Positions 1 through 8,481 of a stretch of 49,403 nucleotides of DNA are shown one piece after another; position 1 is the first letter of the stretch, and each line of letters begins with the position of its first letter. The translations under genes and the position numbers were made by a program. The DNA is from Paenibacillus sp. DMB5. GTDB taxonomy: Bacteria > Bacillota > Bacilli > Paenibacillales > Paenibacillaceae. The stretch spans positions 1 through 49,403 of the forward strand of contig NZ_LRAC01000151.1 in NCBI RefSeq assembly GCF_001517085.1, in the 5' to 3' direction. The notes under the pieces were generated by a model. It was not told where the DNA came from. It saw only the letters and a list, made by a program, of their open reading frames with translations, and did no database searches.

Positions 1-186
1 CGCGTGCGCCGGGGCTCTGCTTTTCGCGAGGCGCACCGCCTCTCGCCGGCCTCTGCCTTGCGCGAGGCGCACCGCCCCTCGCCGGCCTCTGCCTTCCGCG
101 GGGCGCACCGCCCCTCGCCGGCATCAATACCACCCTGCCTGAATACAGCATCAGCAGGGTCAACATCAAAGGGAGTGAACCCATGA
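1..186 (+). CDS. C-terminal end of a repeat-tailed protein, cut by the window edge
   Basis: An open frame enters from the left edge and stops at TGA 184-186. Its last 60 residues include three copies of a 12-residue unit (roughly S-A-L/F-R-E/G-A-H-R-P-S-P-A), encoded by three exact-length 36-bp repeats at 15-50, 51-86 and 87-122. The stop overlaps the next ATG as ATGA (183-186), the same coupling seen between several genes downstream, so I infer this is the real tail of the preceding gene in the polysaccharide operon. The function cannot be told from this part. It could also be a GC-rich minisatellite that merely happens to be open. Confidence 0.45.
   Translation, partial: RVRRGSAFREAHRLSPASALREAHRPSPASAFRGAHRPSPASIPPCLNTASAGSTSKGVNP
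15..122. repeat. 36-bp tandem repeat, 3 copies
   Basis: There are three head-to-tail 36-bp units, each beginning CTCTGC and ending CTCGCCGGC. Copies 2 and 3 differ at only a few bases. The period is a multiple of three, so a change in copy number would keep the reading frame of the overlapping gene. Confidence 0.85.
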
Positions 187-1274
187 AGATCATGACGATT
201 TTGGGCACACGGCCCGAAATTATCCGGCTCAGTGTGATCATACCGCTGCTGGATAAGCATGCGGAGCGGCATGTGCTGGTGCATACCGGCCAGAATTTCA
301 CGGCCAGCCTCAGCGGAGTGTTCTTCGCAGAGCTTGGACTGCGGGCACCGGATTATGTGCTGCAGGATAAGCAGGCGGGACTGGGCGGCCAGCTGGCTGC
401 CATGTTCGGCAGTCTGGAGGGCATTCTGCTGAAGGAGCAGCCGGACCGGGTGCTGCTGCTTGGCGATACGAACAGTGCGCTGTGCGCTATTCTCGCCGAG
501 CGGATGGGCATTCCGGTAGTCCACATGGAAGCGGGCAACCGCTGTTATGACCTGAAAGTGCCCGAAGAGAAAAACCGCCGTGTCATCGATGCGGTTTCCA
601 CCATTAATATGCCATATACGCAGCAGAGCAAACGCCATCTGGTCAGCGAGGGCTTCCCGAGTCAGCGTATCGTGCTCACCGGCAACCCGATTCATGAAGT
701 GATTACGCACTATCAGGAGCAGATCGGCAGCAGTGATATTTTATCCAGGCTGGCACTGACCTCCGGCCAGTACTTCCTCGTTACAGCCCACCGGGCGGAG
801 AATGTGGATGATCCTGAGTCGCTGGTTCAGATCATGTCAGGGCTTAATCTCGTCGCTGAGCAGTTCGGCCTCCGCCTGATCTGCAGCATTCATCCCCGTA
901 CCCGTTCCAAGCTGACGGAGAAGTTCCCGCTGACCATGAACCCGCTGGTGGAATTCCATGAGCCTTTCGGATTTTTTGATTTCGTCCATCTGGAGCAGCA
1001 TGCCCTCTGTGCGATCACCGACAGCGGAACCGTCCAGGAGGAATGCTGCCTGATGGGAGTGCCAACCGTAACGATCCGCCGGACGACAGAACGTCCGGAG
1101 ACGGTGGATTGCGGAAGCAATGTAGTGTCGGGAGTGGAGCAGAACAGCATTCTGCGCAGTGTCCGGCTGATGACGTCGCTGAGTCCGAAATGGGAGGCAC
1201 CGGAGGGCTATTTGACCCCGGATGTCTCGGCCAAGGTAGTCAAATTTTTGCTTGGAGGGAACCTGCATGTTTAA
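183..1274 (+). CDS. wecB: UDP-N-acetylglucosamine 2-epimerase (non-hydrolysing, CapG/WbjD-like)
   Basis: This 363-residue protein has the family signatures GTRPE near the N-terminus, HMEAGNR around residue 117, PEEKNRR just after it, and a C-terminal SGTVQEE...TTERPE block. The enzyme epimerises C2 of a UDP-HexNAc in the cytoplasm. The next two genes resemble the dehydratase and reductase of the CapE-F-G or WbvB-R-D routes, so it probably acts as the last step toward a UDP-activated L-FucNAc or L-QuiNAc rather than on UDP-GlcNAc itself; that is inference. It starts at the ATG of an ATGA overlap with the upstream stop and overlaps the next gene by 8 bp. Confidence 0.85.
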   Translation: MKIMTILGTRPEIIRLSVIIPLLDKHAERHVLVHTGQNFTASLSGVFFAELGLRAPDYVLQDKQAGLGGQLAAMFGSLEGILLKEQPDRVLLLGDTNSALCAILAERMGIPVVHMEAGNRCYDLKVPEEKNRRVIDAVSTINMPYTQQSKRHLVSEGFPSQRIVLTGNPIHEVITHYQEQIGSSDILSRLALTSGQYFLVTAHRAENVDDPESLVQIMSGLNLVAEQFGLRLICSIHPRTRSKLTEKFPLTMNPLVEFHEPFGFFDFVHLEQHALCAITDSGTVQEECCLMGVPTVTIRRTTERPETVDCGSNVVSGVEQNSILRSVRLMTSLSPKWEAPEGYLTPDVSAKVVKFLLGGNLHV

Positions 1275-2253
1275 TAATAAACGGATTCTGGTCACCGGCG
1301 GCACCGGTTCCTGGGGGCATGAGCTTATCCGGCAGCTGCTGCCGCAAAATCCCAACGAGATCATCGTCTTCTCCCGCAGTGAATCTGCACAGGTGGCAAT
1401 GAGCCGCGAATTTGAAGATAACCGCCTCAGCTTCGTAATCGGGGATATCCGTGACAAGGAGGCGCTGGTCGCCGCCTGCCGCGGCGTGGATTATGTGTTC
1501 CATCTGGCGGCGCTGAAGCATGTTCCGGTCTGTGAGGATCAGCCGTATGAAGCGCTGAAGACCAACGTGGTCGGTACCCAGAACGTCATCGAAGCGGCCA
1601 TCGCCAACAATGTGGAAAAAGCGATCTATATCTCCACCGACAAAGCGGCCAATCCGTCCAACTTCTACGGCATGACCAAGGCCATCGGCGAAAAGCTGTT
1701 CGTCTACGCCAATCTGCTCGGCTCCCGTACCCGGTTCGTAACCGTGCGAGGCGGCAATGTGCTGGGAACGAACGGCAGTGTCGTTCATCTCTTCATGAAG
1801 CAGATCAAGGATAAGGGCCAGGTCCGCATTACCGATATGAAAATGACCCGCTTCTTCTTCACCCTGCGCGATGCGATCACCCTGCTGTTCAAAGCTTCGG
1901 AAGTCAGCCTCGGCGGCGAAATCTTCGTCATGACCATGCCGACCTGCAAGATCGTCGATCTGGCGGAAGTGCTGATTGAAGCCTCCGGAAGAACCGATGT
2001 CAGCATCATCGAGGCAGGCATCCGGCCGGGAGAGAAAATCCACGAAATTCTGATGAGTGATTTCGAGAGCCTGACGACCGTTGTCTACGATGAGCAGTAC
2101 CTGGTCATTCTCCCGACGCTGGATATGCCTGAGCTGAAGGCCCACTACAAGAGCTATCCGCATGTCTCCTTCAACAGCTTCAGCTCGGAGAATAACCTGA
2201 TGGATCAGGAGGAGATCAAGAGCATCCTGATCCGGGGAGGGTTCCTGCAATGA
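1267..2253 (+). CDS. CapE/FlaA1-type UDP-GlcNAc 4,6-dehydratase / 5-epimerase
   Basis: This 328-residue extended SDR carries the NAD-binding motif GGTGSWG at the N-terminus, LAALKHVP near residue 80, and STDKAANPSNFYGMTK holding the catalytic Y-x3-K. This matches polysaccharide biosynthesis proteins that convert UDP-GlcNAc to 4-keto-6-deoxy sugars, some with C5 inversion. I place the start at ATG 1267, behind GGAGGGA, rather than at the upstream in-frame GTG 1252. Its stop overlaps the next ATG (ATGA at 2250). Together with the flanking 2-epimerase and reductase it forms a three-enzyme nucleotide-sugar module. The exact stereochemistry of the product cannot be read from the sequence. Confidence 0.85.
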   Translation: MFNNKRILVTGGTGSWGHELIRQLLPQNPNEIIVFSRSESAQVAMSREFEDNRLSFVIGDIRDKEALVAACRGVDYVFHLAALKHVPVCEDQPYEALKTNVVGTQNVIEAAIANNVEKAIYISTDKAANPSNFYGMTKAIGEKLFVYANLLGSRTRFVTVRGGNVLGTNGSVVHLFMKQIKDKGQVRITDMKMTRFFFTLRDAITLLFKASEVSLGGEIFVMTMPTCKIVDLAEVLIEASGRTDVSIIEAGIRPGEKIHEILMSDFESLTTVVYDEQYLVILPTLDMPELKAHYKSYPHVSFNSFSSENNLMDQEEIKSILIRGGFLQ

Positions 2254-3089
2254 AGCTGCTTATCCTCGGCGGAAACGGTATGGCGGGTCATATGCTGGCG
2301 GCGTATTTTCGCCGCCAGGGCACACATCATGTCTTCCATACAACCCGGGATAAGAGTGATCTTGGCGGGCTGTATGTCGATGCCGACGATATTGCCGGCG
2401 TTGAGAAGCTGATTGAAATGGTATCACCCCATTGCATTATTAATGCAATGGGTGTCCTTAATCATTTTGCCGAGCGTGACCGGGTTACGGCTTATCATGT
2501 GAACGGCTTTTTGCCGCACCGGCTGCGCCGTGCTGCAGATGCCGCGGGAGCCCGGCTGATCCATATCAGCACCGACTGCGTGTTCGAAGGAACACGCGGC
2601 GGTTACACGGAAGAGGATGCTGCCGACGGCACCTCGGTCTATGCCATCACCAAAAGCCTTGGTGAAGTCCGCGCCCCCGGTCATCTGACCATCCGCACCT
2701 CGATCATCGGCCCGGAAATCCGTGCCGGCGGCATCGGGCTGATGGAATGGTTCATGGCCCAGAAGGGGCCCGTGTCCGGCTATGAACGGGTGATGTGGAA
2801 CGGGGTCACGACGCTTGAGCTGGCCAAAGCGGTAGAGCAGATGCTGGATTCCCCGGTTTCCGGCCTCATTCATCTGGCCCATCCGCAGCCGCTCAGCAAA
2901 TATGAGCTGCTGCGCCATATGCAGCAGGCCTTCGATAAGAACGATGTTGAGATTATTCCCGAATCCGCGCATGTCCAGGACCGGACACTGGTGAGTACAA
3001 GAGCCGATGTTCATTTTGAATTGCCGGCATATCCTGTAATGCTCAGAGAACTGGCTGACTGGATGAAACAGTCAGCGATGTACACATGA
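2250..3089 (+). CDS. RmlD-like SDR reductase (dTDP-4-dehydrorhamnose reductase family)
   Basis: At 279 residues it has GGNGMAGHM at the N-terminus, HISTDCVF around residue 100 and a YAITK catalytic pair, all typical of RmlD-fold 4-keto sugar reductases. It lacks the C-terminal cupin half that makes Staphylococcus CapF about 370 residues long, so it resembles WbvR more than CapF. By position it reduces the 4-keto product of the preceding dehydratase. It starts at ATG 2250 inside an ATGA overlap and ends in another ATGA overlap with the next gene. Confidence 0.8.
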   Translation: MKLLILGGNGMAGHMLAAYFRRQGTHHVFHTTRDKSDLGGLYVDADDIAGVEKLIEMVSPHCIINAMGVLNHFAERDRVTAYHVNGFLPHRLRRAADAAGARLIHISTDCVFEGTRGGYTEEDAADGTSVYAITKSLGEVRAPGHLTIRTSIIGPEIRAGGIGLMEWFMAQKGPVSGYERVMWNGVTTLELAKAVEQMLDSPVSGLIHLAHPQPLSKYELLRHMQQAFDKNDVEIIPESAHVQDRTLVSTRADVHFELPAYPVMLRELADWMKQSAMYT

Positions 3090-4048
3090 AGGCGCGCAGG
3101 CTGCTGATTACCGGAGCTGCAGGCTTTACCGGAGCACATGCTGTCCGTTACTTCCATGCCGCCGGGGCAGAGGTTACTGCTGTGGTGCGCCGCCCTCCGG
3201 CAGCCCTCATCTGGCCGGAAGGGGTAAAGCAGCAGGTATGTGATCTGAGCGACCGCAGTGCTGTGGCAGCCATGGTTGCCGAGGCGGAGCCGGATGAGGT
3301 GCTGCATCTGGCCGGCCGCAACTCCGTCCCGGAATCATGGCGGGATCCGCTGCTCTACATGGAGACCAATGTGATGGCGACGCTGTATCTGCTGGAAGCG
3401 CTCCGCGCCCGGCCGGCAGGACGGATTCTGGTTGCGGGCTCCCGGCTGAAGTACCGTCCGGGAACCGCTGCCGGTCCGCCCCATCCCTACAGCCTCAGCA
3501 AAACACTGGAGGAGCTGGTGTCCCTTGCCTGGGGGACCCTGTTCAAGCAGCCGGTACTGCTGGCGGAGCCCTGCAACCTGATCGGCCCCGGCCCTTCCAC
3601 CGGCTTCTGCACCCTGCTGGCGCAGCATATTGTGCGCAGCGAAGCTGCAGCGGCAGGCGGAGCTGATGCGCCGCAGGCCTTCCGGCTGTCATCACGGCAG
3701 GCGCTGCGCGACTTCCTGGATGTACGCGATGCTGTGCGGGCTTACGATTATATTCTCCGCAGCGGTACAGAAGGCACCGTCTACCGGATCGACTCGGGAA
3801 CACAGCGGACGCTAGGCGATATTTCCGTTAAGCTGCTGGCTCACGCCAAAGCTCCGGTTCCGATGGACTGGGGACCGGATGCCCCCGGGCAGGCGCCGGA
3901 TCCGGCCGGGGCAGCGGAAGCGGATGCTCTGGACGAAGCAGTGGAGAATGCTGCAGCACTCGGCTGGAAGCCTGAAATCAGCCTTGAGCGCTCGCTGAAA
4001 GAGATTGTGGATTATTGCCGCTCCGGCAGGGAAGGAAGGTTGTCATGA
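3086..4048 (+). CDS. NAD-dependent epimerase/dehydratase (extended SDR)
   Basis: This 320-residue protein begins with the Rossmann motif TGAAGFTG and has LHLAGRNSVPES near residue 75 and the catalytic YSLSK near residue 138. It resembles GDP-mannose 4,6-dehydratase and GDP-6-deoxy-4-keto-mannose reductase, suggesting a second modified sugar for the same polymer. The substrate is not certain. The C-terminal third is rich in Ala, Pro and Gly. It is coupled to both neighbours by ATGA overlaps (3086-3089 and 4045-4048). Confidence 0.75.
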   Translation: MKARRLLITGAAGFTGAHAVRYFHAAGAEVTAVVRRPPAALIWPEGVKQQVCDLSDRSAVAAMVAEAEPDEVLHLAGRNSVPESWRDPLLYMETNVMATLYLLEALRARPAGRILVAGSRLKYRPGTAAGPPHPYSLSKTLEELVSLAWGTLFKQPVLLAEPCNLIGPGPSTGFCTLLAQHIVRSEAAAAGGADAPQAFRLSSRQALRDFLDVRDAVRAYDYILRSGTEGTVYRIDSGTQRTLGDISVKLLAHAKAPVPMDWGPDAPGQAPDPAGAAEADALDEAVENAAALGWKPEISLERSLKEIVDYCRSGREGRLS

Positions 4049-4764
4049 ATCGTCCGAAGGTTTCGGTCATTATCCCGTTCTATAATTGTCCTTATATCGA
4101 GCAGGCGCTGCAAAGCGCCTTATCCCAATCCTGGCAGCCCTATGAGATTATCGTAGTCGATGACGGCTCTTATGTTCACACGGACCGGATTGCCCCTTAT
4201 CTGCACAAAATTCACTATCTGGGCAAAGCCAACGGGGGAACAGCCTCCGCCCTGAATCACGCGATTCTGCATGCTACCGGTGATTATGTGGCCTGGCTGA
4301 GCTCAGACGATATGTTTTACCATGACAAAATAAACAATCAGGTGCTCTTCATGGAGCAGAACCGCCTGCTGATCACCTATACCAACTTCCATTTTATTAA
4401 CGGGGAATCGCAATTGACGGAGATGAACGGTTCGCCCGTCTTTCCGAATCATCTGGAATACCTGCGGTGCTTCCTGCAGGGCAATCCCATCAATGGCTGT
4501 ACGGTTATGTTCAAACGTGAGCTGTTCGGCGCCATCGGCTTGTTTAATGAGTCTCTGCCTTACACACATGATTACGACCTGTGGTTCCGGGCGATTCTGA
4601 ACGGCTACCCCCCGGTGATGCTGAACCAGCCCTTAACAGCTTACCGGCGCCACAGCGGGATGGGTACCCTGAAGCATTACGATGTCATTATGGCAGAGGC
4701 TGCAGCGACCAATGCCCGCTATAACGGTATGCTGCGCGGACTGATTGCCTCTATGGGCGGCTGA
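4045..4764 (+). CDS. Family 2 glycosyltransferase (GT-A fold)
   Basis: This 239-residue cytoplasmic GT2 has the N-terminal VSVIIPFYN strand, VVDDGS, the metal-binding SSDD near residue 91, and an HDYDLW motif near residue 174. It should transfer a sugar from a nucleotide donor onto the growing surface glycan. The start is ATG 4045 behind GGAAGGAAGG. It is a clear paralogue of the GT2 at 5408-6130: both share VSV[IV]IPFYNCPYI and a K-x-N-G-G-T-x-S-A-L-N stretch. Acceptor and donor are unknown. Confidence 0.85.
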   Translation: MNRPKVSVIIPFYNCPYIEQALQSALSQSWQPYEIIVVDDGSYVHTDRIAPYLHKIHYLGKANGGTASALNHAILHATGDYVAWLSSDDMFYHDKINNQVLFMEQNRLLITYTNFHFINGESQLTEMNGSPVFPNHLEYLRCFLQGNPINGCTVMFKRELFGAIGLFNESLPYTHDYDLWFRAILNGYPPVMLNQPLTAYRRHSGMGTLKHYDVIMAEAAATNARYNGMLRGLIASMGG

Positions 4765-4805
4765 CCGCGCAGCCGCCGCCAAGAACTTATGGGGGAGGGA
4801 AGCCT

Positions 4806-5381
4806 ATGTACCGGGAAATTCAAGTGAAGGACTTCCTGCCGGTGTTGCTTGAGCAGCTGAAATTTTCCGACAGCATTCTGGATGTCGGCAGCGGGACCGG
4901 GGCGCTGCTGGAACGCTATGAAGCTGCTGTAGTAATCGGCCTGGATATTCACCGGCCCTATCTGCTGCACCGTAAATATACTTCGCCCTGTATTATCCCG
5001 ATCCATGCCAATGCCAGTCATATCGACAAGCTGTTTCTGCCGGGAACGTTCTCGGCAGTGACGCTGATTGATTCGCTGGAGCATTTTACAATGGACGAAG
5101 GAAAAGAGCTGCTCCGCAAAGCGGAGATCATTGCCTCGAACCGTGTAGTGGTCTTTACGCCGCGCGGATTTTTTCCGCAGGAAGGGACGGATCATTTTCA
5201 TCTGCACGGCGAGTATTACCAGCGGCACTGGAGCGGTTGGGAGCCTGAGGACTTCATGAAGCTCGGCTACTCGGTGACTGTGCTGAAAGGATACCATCAT
5301 GCGGAGAATCCGGCCTTCCGGGAAGCGTTCGGGGAAGATCACGCGCCGCTGGATGCCCTGCTGGCCTGTAAAACGGTCTAA
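4806..5381 (+). CDS. Class I SAM-dependent methyltransferase
   Basis: It is 191 residues long, with motif I as LDVGSGTGALLE near residue 25, the acidic end of strand 2 in GLDIH, and a DSLEHF stretch of the type seen in methionine-biosynthesis-like methyltransferases. It probably methylates a sugar or a glycan end. It is preceded by GGGGGAGGGAAG and sits between two paralogous GT2 genes, so a role in decorating or capping the polymer is a reasonable inference. The substrate is not identifiable. Confidence 0.75.
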   Translation: MYREIQVKDFLPVLLEQLKFSDSILDVGSGTGALLERYEAAVVIGLDIHRPYLLHRKYTSPCIIPIHANASHIDKLFLPGTFSAVTLIDSLEHFTMDEGKELLRKAEIIASNRVVVFTPRGFFPQEGTDHFHLHGEYYQRHWSGWEPEDFMKLGYSVTVLKGYHHAENPAFREAFGEDHAPLDALLACKTV

Positions 5382-5407
5382 CCATACTTCGGGAAGGAGG
5401 TGAGCGT

Positions 5408-6130
5408 ATGAACCATAGCTCTAAGGTATCGGTGGTAATCCCTTTTTACAATTGTCCTTATATTGATGAGGCGGTAGAAAGCGTGCTGGCCCAGAGCTAC
5501 TCTGATATTGAGCTGATTGTGGTTGACGACGGTTCTTCCCTGTACACCGATAAGCTTAACCCCTACAGGGACAAAATTATCTATATCCGCAAAGGAAACG
5601 GAGGTACCGGATCGGCGCTCAATATGGGGATTAAGGCAGCCAGCGGAGCTTATTTTGCCTGGTTAAGCGCGGATGACCGGTTTCACCCGCACAAGATTGA
5701 GCGGCAGCTGCAGGAGATGCGCAGCACAGGGACTCTTTTTAACCATACTGCCTATTATTACATCAATGAACGGAGCGAACGGGTATCCGAAGTAATCAGT
5801 GTACCTTTTCCCGACAGGCGTGAGCTGATCAAGACGATGATGACGGGCTGTCCGGTTAATGGCAGCTCTGTTCTGCTCCATATGGACATTTTCCGGGCAG
5901 TTGGGCTGTTTAATGAAAGCTTCCTCTATACCCAGGACTATGATCTGTGGCTGCGGATTCTGCCTCATTACAGCTGGTCTTACATTAAAGAGCCCCTGCT
6001 GGACTACCGGGTACATCAGGCGATGGGCTCCATTATTCACAACGAAGCGCAGAGCAGGGAAATTAAGATGGTACAGGCCAAGCATAACGGTGCTCTTGCC
6101 AAGCTGCTTAGAAAGGAGGGATGGCCGTGA
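5408..6130 (+). CDS. Family 2 glycosyltransferase (paralogue of 4045-4764)
   Basis: This 240-residue GT2 shows VSVVIPFYN, VVDDGS, SADD and TQDYDLW at the same spacing as its paralogue upstream, which points to an old tandem duplication with the methyltransferase between the copies. The ribosome binding site GGAAGGAGGTGAG is very strong. Its stop overlaps the GTG start of the following glycosyltransferase (GTGA, 6127-6130). Donor and acceptor are unknown. Confidence 0.85.
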   Translation: MNHSSKVSVVIPFYNCPYIDEAVESVLAQSYSDIELIVVDDGSSLYTDKLNPYRDKIIYIRKGNGGTGSALNMGIKAASGAYFAWLSADDRFHPHKIERQLQEMRSTGTLFNHTAYYYINERSERVSEVISVPFPDRRELIKTMMTGCPVNGSSVLLHMDIFRAVGLFNESFLYTQDYDLWLRILPHYSWSYIKEPLLDYRVHQAMGSIIHNEAQSREIKMVQAKHNGALAKLLRKEGWP

Positions 6131-7162
6131 GGCTGATATTTCCGGTTCTGACTGTCCAGGGGGGGCGCACAGCGGATGCTGGCCGAATTGGTCAACCGCC
6201 TTAGCGGAACAGGGCATGACGTGGTCGTGCTTATGCCTGCGGGAGGCACTGTGGAATACGAGATGCATTGCCAGGTGGTCCACTCGTCTGCCGTCAACCT
6301 GACTGAGCATGATTTTCCTTATGGAGACGTTATTGTTTCCAATTACTATACAACTGTGCAGGCGGCCCAGCGGGCGAGCGAGCAGGGAAAAGGCATACAT
6401 GTCAGGCTTGCGCTCTGCTATGAACCGACTTTTCTGCCCGACAATAACCAGTCATTTGCCTCCTACAGCATTACCCGTAACCTCATGGTGCTGTCGCGCT
6501 GGCAGCAGGAGATTGTACGGATCAACCATGGCATTAAAGGGAGAATTGTACCGGTTGGCGTGAACGGAGATTTCCACAATATGCAGATGCGTGACGTACC
6601 GGGAAGGAGTCTCGTCGTATCCGCGATTCTGCGTAAGCCGGAAGGAGGATTCTCCGGGCACAGGGAGCAGGATTATCTTTTGCAGGAGCTTAATACGGTA
6701 AAGGAGCTGCATCCCGAGGTCCAGATCTATCTGATTACACCGCCGGGTGAATATGCCGATTCGGCTGCACTGCAGGCCATTCTGGCCGACACCCGCTACC
6801 ATACGCGTACACCTTCAAATGATATAGAGCTGTGCTACCATTATAATGAGAGCGATATTTTTGTCAGCTCCAGCACCTTTGATACCGGCTCACTGCCCGG
6901 TCTTGAAGCGATGCGCTGCGGGGCGGCACTGGCTACAGTCTATTCCGGAGGCAATCTGGAGTATGGCATACACCAGCATAACTGTCTGATGTCCTACCGT
7001 TTTGAGAACCGGCTGGCACAGGATATCGTCACTTTGATAAGGGATAAGGAGCTTCGTGAACGAATTGCCCGCCGGGGAGAGCTTGATTCCCGGAGGTTCA
7101 CCTGGGAGCGAAGCATGGAGATTTTTCAGGCGGAGCTGTACGATATTGTCGCCCGCAACTAA
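6127..7162 (+). CDS. GT4-type glycosyltransferase with an apparent +1 frameshift in a G7 run
   Basis: The main frame can start only at ATG 6176, which lacks the first beta strand. Upstream, GTG 6127 has an ideal ribosome binding site (AAAGGAGGG, 6112-6120) and overlaps the previous stop as GTGA. Read from there it gives MRLIFPVLTVQGG and then leaves frame in a run of seven G (6159-6165). With six G the sequence continues GGAQRMLAELVNRL, the usual GT4 N-terminus. The C-terminal half has the E-x7-E type region (PGLEAMRCGAALATVYSGG). Either the assembly has one extra G, or the tract slips and switches the gene. The uninterrupted protein would be about 345 residues. Confidence 0.8.
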
Positions 7163-7211
7163 AAAGAACCTTCAGGCCCGGTGGCGGCACCGGGATCCTG
7201 AAGGTTCTTTT
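7162..7211. terminator. Bidirectional intrinsic terminator
   Basis: An inverted repeat AAAAGAACCTTCAGG / CCTGAAGGTTCTTTT encloses a GC-rich loop with a second small stem. It lies between convergent genes ending at 7162 (+) and 7228 (-) and has a T run on each strand. Confidence 0.9.
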
Positions 7212-7227
7212 GCCTGGCTTCATGCAC

Positions 7228-8298
7228 CTAGAAAATCGAAAAGGAGTTCAGCATTTCACGGAACGAGTGGGCATAACGCTCAGAGCCGAACCGGACCTCC
7301 ATATGGTTTCTGCCTTGGGAGCGGATGTTGTCCCGCAGCTCCAGATTATTCATCAGCTCCAGGCCTTCCTGTACTGCAATTCCTACATTGCCCAGCGGAT
7401 AGAACTTGCCGGAGTAATTATGGACGATAAAAGAACGGACACCGTCAGAATCGGTACTAAGTACGGGACAGGTACAGCATACTGCTTCAGCTACCGCATA
7501 ACCGAATCCTTCTGTTATCGACGTAGACAGCAGAAACCCGCCGGAAGCAGCTATGGACGAATAGTATACAGGCATCACGTGATTAGGGATATTCGTGAAG
7601 ACCACCAGCCGGTCATTTAATCCCAGCCGATACAGTTCTTCATTAAAAAGCTGCTTCTGCTCCTCGCTGGCAAGCTGCGGATCATGAAACATCCAGAGGT
7701 GCAAATTGGGCTTGCTGCTGCGGATGTCCTTGGCAATCTGCAGATATTCGCGCCAGTTCTTGTTGCTCTCCAGCCGGCCGACCCAGGCAATGACCGGGTC
7801 ATGCGGCGTTTCTCCGGGAACGAAACGGAAAGTCTGGACATCTACGATGTTGGGTATGATATAGCGGTGCAGCCAGGGGCAAATCGAAATGAAATATTCC
7901 ACCAGATGGTCTGTAGGCGGAATCAGTACCGCATTACAATAGGAACGCAAATATGGAACCGCTTCTATAATCATATTCTTCGCATCTTCACGTTTCCCGA
8001 GCCCTTGGGACTCGTAGATCAGAATACCGCCGTATCCAAGCCGCCGCAGGCGTTCCAGCAGCAGGTAGTCAGAGGTTACAATAATCGCATCGTAGTGCTC
8101 GGTAAAAAGCAATGCGCGGATTTCTTCATCTCCCGAAGCGATAAATACCGGGAATTTGCTCTGATTCTGCTGCGAGGAACCCGGCATGAGATATAGAACA
8201 TGGCATTCGATGCCTTCGCGCTGCAGACTTTCGCACCGCAGTTTGTTCAGGGTCTCGACCCCGCCGCTGGGTACATAAAACGTAAATAATACCTTCAT
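7228..8298 (-). CDS. GT4-type glycosyltransferase
   Basis: This 356-residue protein has the N-terminal VPSGGVETLNKLR glycine loop, VIAWVGRLESNKNW at the start of the C-terminal Rossmann domain, and STSITEGFGYAVAEAV holding the E-x7-E donor-binding motif. It should use a nucleotide sugar in cell-surface glycan synthesis. I choose ATG 8298, which sits six bases after CAGGAGGG; the in-frame ATG at 8319 lies upstream of that ribosome binding site. It is convergent with the polysaccharide operon and shares its terminator, so it is probably functionally related but separately expressed. Confidence 0.85.
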   Translation of the reverse strand: MKVLFTFYVPSGGVETLNKLRCESLQREGIECHVLYLMPGSSQQNQSKFPVFIASGDEEIRALLFTEHYDAIIVTSDYLLLERLRRLGYGGILIYESQGLGKREDAKNMIIEAVPYLRSYCNAVLIPPTDHLVEYFISICPWLHRYIIPNIVDVQTFRFVPGETPHDPVIAWVGRLESNKNWREYLQIAKDIRSSKPNLHLWMFHDPQLASEEQKQLFNEELYRLGLNDRLVVFTNIPNHVMPVYYSSIAASGGFLLSTSITEGFGYAVAEAVCCTCPVLSTDSDGVRSFIVHNYSGKFYPLGNVGIAVQEGLELMNNLELRDNIRSQGRNHMEVRFGSERYAHSFREMLNSFSIF

Positions 8299-8481
8299 GC
8301 TCAACCCTCCTGAGTTCACCTTGCGGAGCCCTACTGTCTATAGGATACGCGAAGGTTCCCCGGCATGTGACAGTATGCGGGCAGCCTGTGCCAAATCCTT
8401 TCAGGATAGCACGCTTTGCTGCGGGTCAAGCTAAGTCTTGTTAAGCTGCATTCATTATATTGTAGAGGCGGAGGTTGATTT

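Noticed and set aside
837..2250. Long minus-strand open frames across the epimerase and dehydratase genes
   Set aside because: They are shadows of GC-rich plus-strand genes with clear family motifs and have no ribosome binding sites. The same holds for the long antisense frames over nifB, nifD, nifE, hesA and the GH13 gene.
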